DNA of 10,687 nt, taken from NCBI GenBank assembly GCA_005885025.1, contig VAYC01000171.1, forward strand, positions 1 to 10,687. The letters are read 5' to 3'. Position 1 is the stretch's first letter. Each line of letters opens with the position of its first letter. Source of the stretch: Actinomycetota bacterium (GTDB lineage: Bacteria; Actinomycetota; UBA4738). The translations under genes were made by a program, and so were the position numbers. Of this stretch, positions 8,210 through 10,687 are shown piece by piece. The notes beneath the pieces were generated by a model, which worked only from the letters and a program-made list of their open reading frames with translations, was not told where the DNA came from and ran no database searches.

Positions 8210-8440
8210 GTGAACCTGACGGTGACCCTGCTGAACACGTTCGTGGTGGTGGCGGTCGGAGCGATACTGACCTTCTTGACCAATGATCGCTTTCGGCTCC
8301 TTCGACGCGAGATGACCGAACTCAAGTCGGGCATCGCCCGGCTCGAGGCTCGCCTCGATGCTGGCATCGCCGCGGTTCGATCCGACATCGTCCAGGTCGC
8401 ACTGGCCGTCGGCGCGAAAAGAGACGCGGCCCAGGGCTGA
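8210..8440 (+). CDS. Small membrane-anchored coiled-coil protein, function unknown
   Basis: This 76-residue protein starts at a GTG with a purine-rich ribosome binding site just upstream. It has one N-terminal hydrophobic helix (TLLNTFVVVAVGAILTFL, about residues 6-23). After FLTNDRFRLLRR comes an amphipathic heptad-like segment with regular leucine, isoleucine and alanine (REMTELKSGIARLEARLDAG, about 32-51), typical of a short coiled coil. A membrane-tethered oligomer is the simplest reading. I do not recognise a family. It lies between the divergent carbamoyltransferase gene and the convergent xanthine dehydrogenase gene (14-bp gap), so it is the only gene in its transcription unit. The function is unknown. 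A shadow of other coding is unlikely on the opposite strand here, because the minus-strand frames across it belong to no recognisable protein. Confidence 0.6.
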   Translation: MNLTVTLLNTFVVVAVGAILTFLTNDRFRLLRREMTELKSGIARLEARLDAGIAAVRSDIVQVALAVGAKRDAAQG

Positions 8441-8449
8441 GGCTGCGTC
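8423..8449. terminator. Hairpin between convergent genes, possible bidirectional terminator
   Basis: gacgcggcc (8423-8431) pairs with ggctgcgtc (8441-8449): 9 bp including one G-T pair, with a 9-nt loop. It spans the stop of the 76-residue gene and most of the 14-bp gap before the PucD stop. No T-run follows in either direction, so the terminator role is tentative. Confidence 0.35.
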
Positions 8450-8454
8450 CAGAA

Positions 8455-10687
8455 CTACCCCTTCCCTCCTTCGCCACCCAACTCCTGCTGACCGGCGCCA
8501 AGGCCAACGTACTCGGGGATCGGCTTCGGTCCGGGTACTTCCGGTGAGGCCGGCCATGGCTGGCGCGCCCCAACCGGCCCGTTCAGCCCCACCAGGTCGT
8601 CCGGTTTGACCGGGATCCGGTTCAGGCCCTTGCCGGTGGCGTCCCGAAGAGCCGCGGCGATGGCGGCCGGCGCCACGATCGTGGAGGGTTCGCCCACGCC
8701 CTTCGCGCCGAAGGGAACGCCGGGCTCCGGCTGCTCGATCAGCTCGGAGACCAACGGCGGCATGTCGAGGATCGTCGGGATGAGGTAGTCGGTGAACGAG
8801 GCATTCTTCACCTGCCCGTCCTCGATCTGGATCTCCTCCATCAGCGCGAGTCCCAGGCCCTGCGCGGTTCCACCCTCGATCTGTCCGTAGACGTTCTGCG
8901 GGTTGATGGCCCGGCCGACGTCCTGAGCCGCCGCGATCTGCACCACTCGAACCAGCCCGAGGTCGGTATCGACGTCCACCACCGCCCGCTCTGCGGCAAA
9001 CGCGAAGCTCACGTGGACGTCTCCTTGGCCTGATCCGTCGAGAGGCTCCGTCGGGCGATGGTGATGCGCTCGCGTCGCAGTGATCGGCGCGTCGAGGTAA
9101 GCCGCGAGATCGGCTGCTTGCACGGTGTGGCCGGCGCGCTGGTTCAATTCCTCCCTGACTGCCTGACAGGCGAGCTGGACGGCGCCGCCCGACATCATCG
9201 TCTGGCGGGATGCGGAGCTCGATCCCGCCGAGCCCACGGACGTGTCGCTCGGGTGAAGGATCACGTTCTCCACGCCCAGCTCCTCCCGGGCGATCTGAGC
9301 CAAGATCGTGTGGACGCCCTGCCCGACCTCGGCGGCCGCGCAGTGGACCTCGGCGACGGGAAGTCCGTCGGGGCCTCGGGAGAGCGTCACGCGGGCCTCG
9401 GCCGAATCGTCGAACCCCTCGCTGTACGCGATGTTCTTGAAGCCGACCGCGAATCCGGTACCCCGCACGATGGCTTCGCCGCGTCCCACGTTCCCGGCCA
9501 CGCTGCCGGGAAGGGTCAGGGGGTCGCGCCTCGCTCCCTCGGGTTCCACCGGCGGGAAGGGAATCGCGGCGCAGCGTTCGATCACCTCTCGCACGGGCGC
9601 CGACCCCCTGATGACCTGGCCCGTCGGCAGCACCGATCCCGTCGAGATCGCGTTCCTCACACGGATCTCGATCGGGTCCATGCCGAGGGCTTTGGCCAGC
9701 TTGTCCATCTGCGCCTCGTAGGCGAAGCACGCCTGCACGGCTCCGAAACCGCGCATGGCCCCGCACGGCGGATTGTTCGTGTACACGCACGTGCCCTCGA
9801 TGAGCGCGTTGGGGACCTCGTACGGACCGCAGGCGAACGTCGAGGCGTTACCGATCACAGCGGACGACGAGGATGCGTACGCTCCGCCATCGACGAGCAG
9901 GCGAGCATGCACGTTGACCAGCTTGCCGTCGCGGCTGGCCCCGTGCTTCATCCAGATCCGCGACGGATGCCGGTGAACGTGGCCGAAGAAGGATTCCTCG
10001 CGTCCGTAGGACATCTTCACCGGCCGCCCCGTGTACAGCGCCAGCATGCAGGCGTGGATCTGCATGTGGACGTCCTCGCGCGCCCCAAAGGCGCCTCCCA
10101 CCCCGGCCAGGGAGATGCGCACCTTCTCCTCGGGCAGGCCCAGGCAGGGGGCGATCTGCTGGCGGTCCACGTGGAGCCACTGCGTCGAGACGTACAGGTC
10201 GACCCCGCCATCCTCGGCGGGCACGGCCAGCCCGGCCTCCGGTCCCAGCGGCGCCTGGTCCTGCATGCCGGTCTCGTAGTAGCCCTCCACCCATACGTCC
10301 GCCTGAGCATCGGGCTCGCCGTGGACGATGCGGACGTGGCGCAGCACGTTGCCGAAGTCGTGCACGTGCGGAGCCCCGGGCTCGAGCGCCACTTCCATGT
10401 CTACAACGGCCGGGAGAGTCTCGTAGTCAACGGCGATGCGGGCGGCGGCGCGCCGTGCCAGCTCGGGGTCGTCCGCCGCCACGATGGCGACCGGCTCCCC
10501 CTGATACCGGACTCTGTTCGATGCCATCACCGGCTGGTCCGCGAACTCGAGCCCGTAGGTCTTCTTGCCCGGCACGTCGCCGGCCAGCAACACGGCGTGA
10601 ACGCCGGAGCTCGCCACCGCTTGAGCGATGTCGGTCGATCGTATGCGGGCGTTCGGATGCGGTGAGCGGAGCGTGTGCCCCCACAGC
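8455..10687 (-). CDS. pucD: Xanthine dehydrogenase molybdopterin-binding subunit D (PucD-like), N-terminus outside the window
   Basis: This is the large molybdenum-cofactor subunit of a xanthine dehydrogenase, oxidising hypoxanthine and xanthine towards urate with PucC (FAD) and PucE (2Fe-2S) in the PucCDE type. The frame is open to the window edge and reads WGHTLRSPHPNARIRSTD there, the usual start of the a/b hammerhead domain, so only a few tens of residues are missing. Downstream motifs are in order: EGYYETGMQDQAPLGPEAGLAVP; STQWLHVDRQQIA; AGVGGAFGAREDVHMQIHA (about 10055-10110); ESFFGHVHRHPSR; NNPPCGAMRGFGAVQACF (about 9724-9777); EVGQGVHTILAQIA; and GVGEPSTI, whose glutamate (8689-8691) is at the place of the catalytic Glu of the family. 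About 743 residues are visible, matching the PucD length of about 750. The wording of MQDQAPLGPEAGLAVP and STQWLHVDR is that of PucD rather than XdhB. Partner subunits would be expected to the right of the window. The frame is intact throughout. Confidence 0.93.
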   Translation of the reverse strand, partial: LWGHTLRSPHPNARIRSTDIAQAVASSGVHAVLLAGDVPGKKTYGLEFADQPVMASNRVRYQGEPVAIVAADDPELARRAAARIAVDYETLPAVVDMEVALEPGAPHVHDFGNVLRHVRIVHGEPDAQADVWVEGYYETGMQDQAPLGPEAGLAVPAEDGGVDLYVSTQWLHVDRQQIAPCLGLPEEKVRISLAGVGGAFGAREDVHMQIHACMLALYTGRPVKMSYGREESFFGHVHRHPSRIWMKHGASRDGKLVNVHARLLVDGGAYASSSSAVIGNASTFACGPYEVPNALIEGTCVYTNNPPCGAMRGFGAVQACFAYEAQMDKLAKALGMDPIEIRVRNAISTGSVLPTGQVIRGSAPVREVIERCAAIPFPPVEPEGARRDPLTLPGSVAGNVGRGEAIVRGTGFAVGFKNIAYSEGFDDSAEARVTLSRGPDGLPVAEVHCAAAEVGQGVHTILAQIAREELGVENVILHPSDTSVGSAGSSSASRQTMMSGGAVQLACQAVREELNQRAGHTVQAADLAAYLDAPITATRAHHHRPTEPLDGSGQGDVHVSFAFAAERAVVDVDTDLGLVRVVQIAAAQDVGRAINPQNVYGQIEGGTAQGLGLALMEEIQIEDGQVKNASFTDYLIPTILDMPPLVSELIEQPEPGVPFGAKGVGEPSTIVAPAAIAAALRDATGKGLNRIPVKPDDLVGLNGPVGARQPWPASPEVPGPKPIPEYVGLGAGQQELGGEGGKG

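Noticed and set aside
8165..9790. 541-codon open frame on the minus strand
   Set aside because: It overlaps the PucD frame on the same strand. Its translation is low-complexity Arg/Gly/Pro-rich with no domain, as expected of an out-of-frame read in GC-rich DNA.
9058..10665. 535-codon open frame on the plus strand
   Set aside because: It is antisense to pucD, with a His/Arg/Gly-rich composition and no motif. It is a mirror of the real gene's codon bias.

Overview
The window is GC-rich, uses GTG as well as ATG starts, and reads like a chromosomal piece from a high-GC bacterium. The best guess is a deep-branching Actinomycetota (or possibly Chloroflexota) lineage from an environmental assembly, because the xanthine dehydrogenase subunit is of the PucD type and several genes look leaderless. 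This taxonomic call is inference. No rRNA, tRNA, CRISPR array, insertion sequence or phage gene was seen.

Layout, left to right. (1) The 3' part of an AzgA-type (NCS2) purine permease gene on +, frameshifted near its end and closed by a perfect 13-bp hairpin. (2) A two-gene unit on +: a 498-residue fold-type II PLP enzyme of unknown substrate, then a D-hydantoinase/dihydropyrimidinase with all catalytic residues intact. (3) On -, a small two-helix membrane protein and an adenine deaminase broken by a single-base frameshift. (4) On +, a winged-helix SAM methyltransferase with a frame-breaking deletion in its N-terminal domain. (5) On -, a YgeW-type knotted carbamoyltransferase. (6) On +, a 76-residue membrane/coiled-coil protein. 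(7) On -, the molybdopterin subunit of xanthine dehydrogenase (PucD-like), running off the right edge.

Read together, most of the genes form a purine salvage/catabolism island: uptake (AzgA), adenine to hypoxanthine (Ade), hypoxanthine/xanthine oxidation (PucD with presumed PucC/PucE outside the window), then a hydantoinase, a YgeW carbamoyltransferase and a PLP enzyme. The last three recall the E. coli ygeW-ygeX-hyuA-xdh neighbourhood and the uricase-independent urate-degrading clusters of anaerobic gut bacteria. Here the PLP enzyme is not YgeX but a longer, different fold-type II protein. No uricase, HIU hydrolase, OHCU decarboxylase or allantoicase is visible in the window.

Three of the eight protein genes with assignable or visible architecture (permease, adenine deaminase, methyltransferase) carry frame-breaking lesions of different kinds: a 7-bp near-tandem duplication, a 1-bp insertion, and a deletion of about 28 bp. 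The PLP enzyme, hydantoinase, carbamoyltransferase and visible PucD frames are intact. Whether the lesions are genuine decay or assembly errors cannot be settled from the sequence alone.
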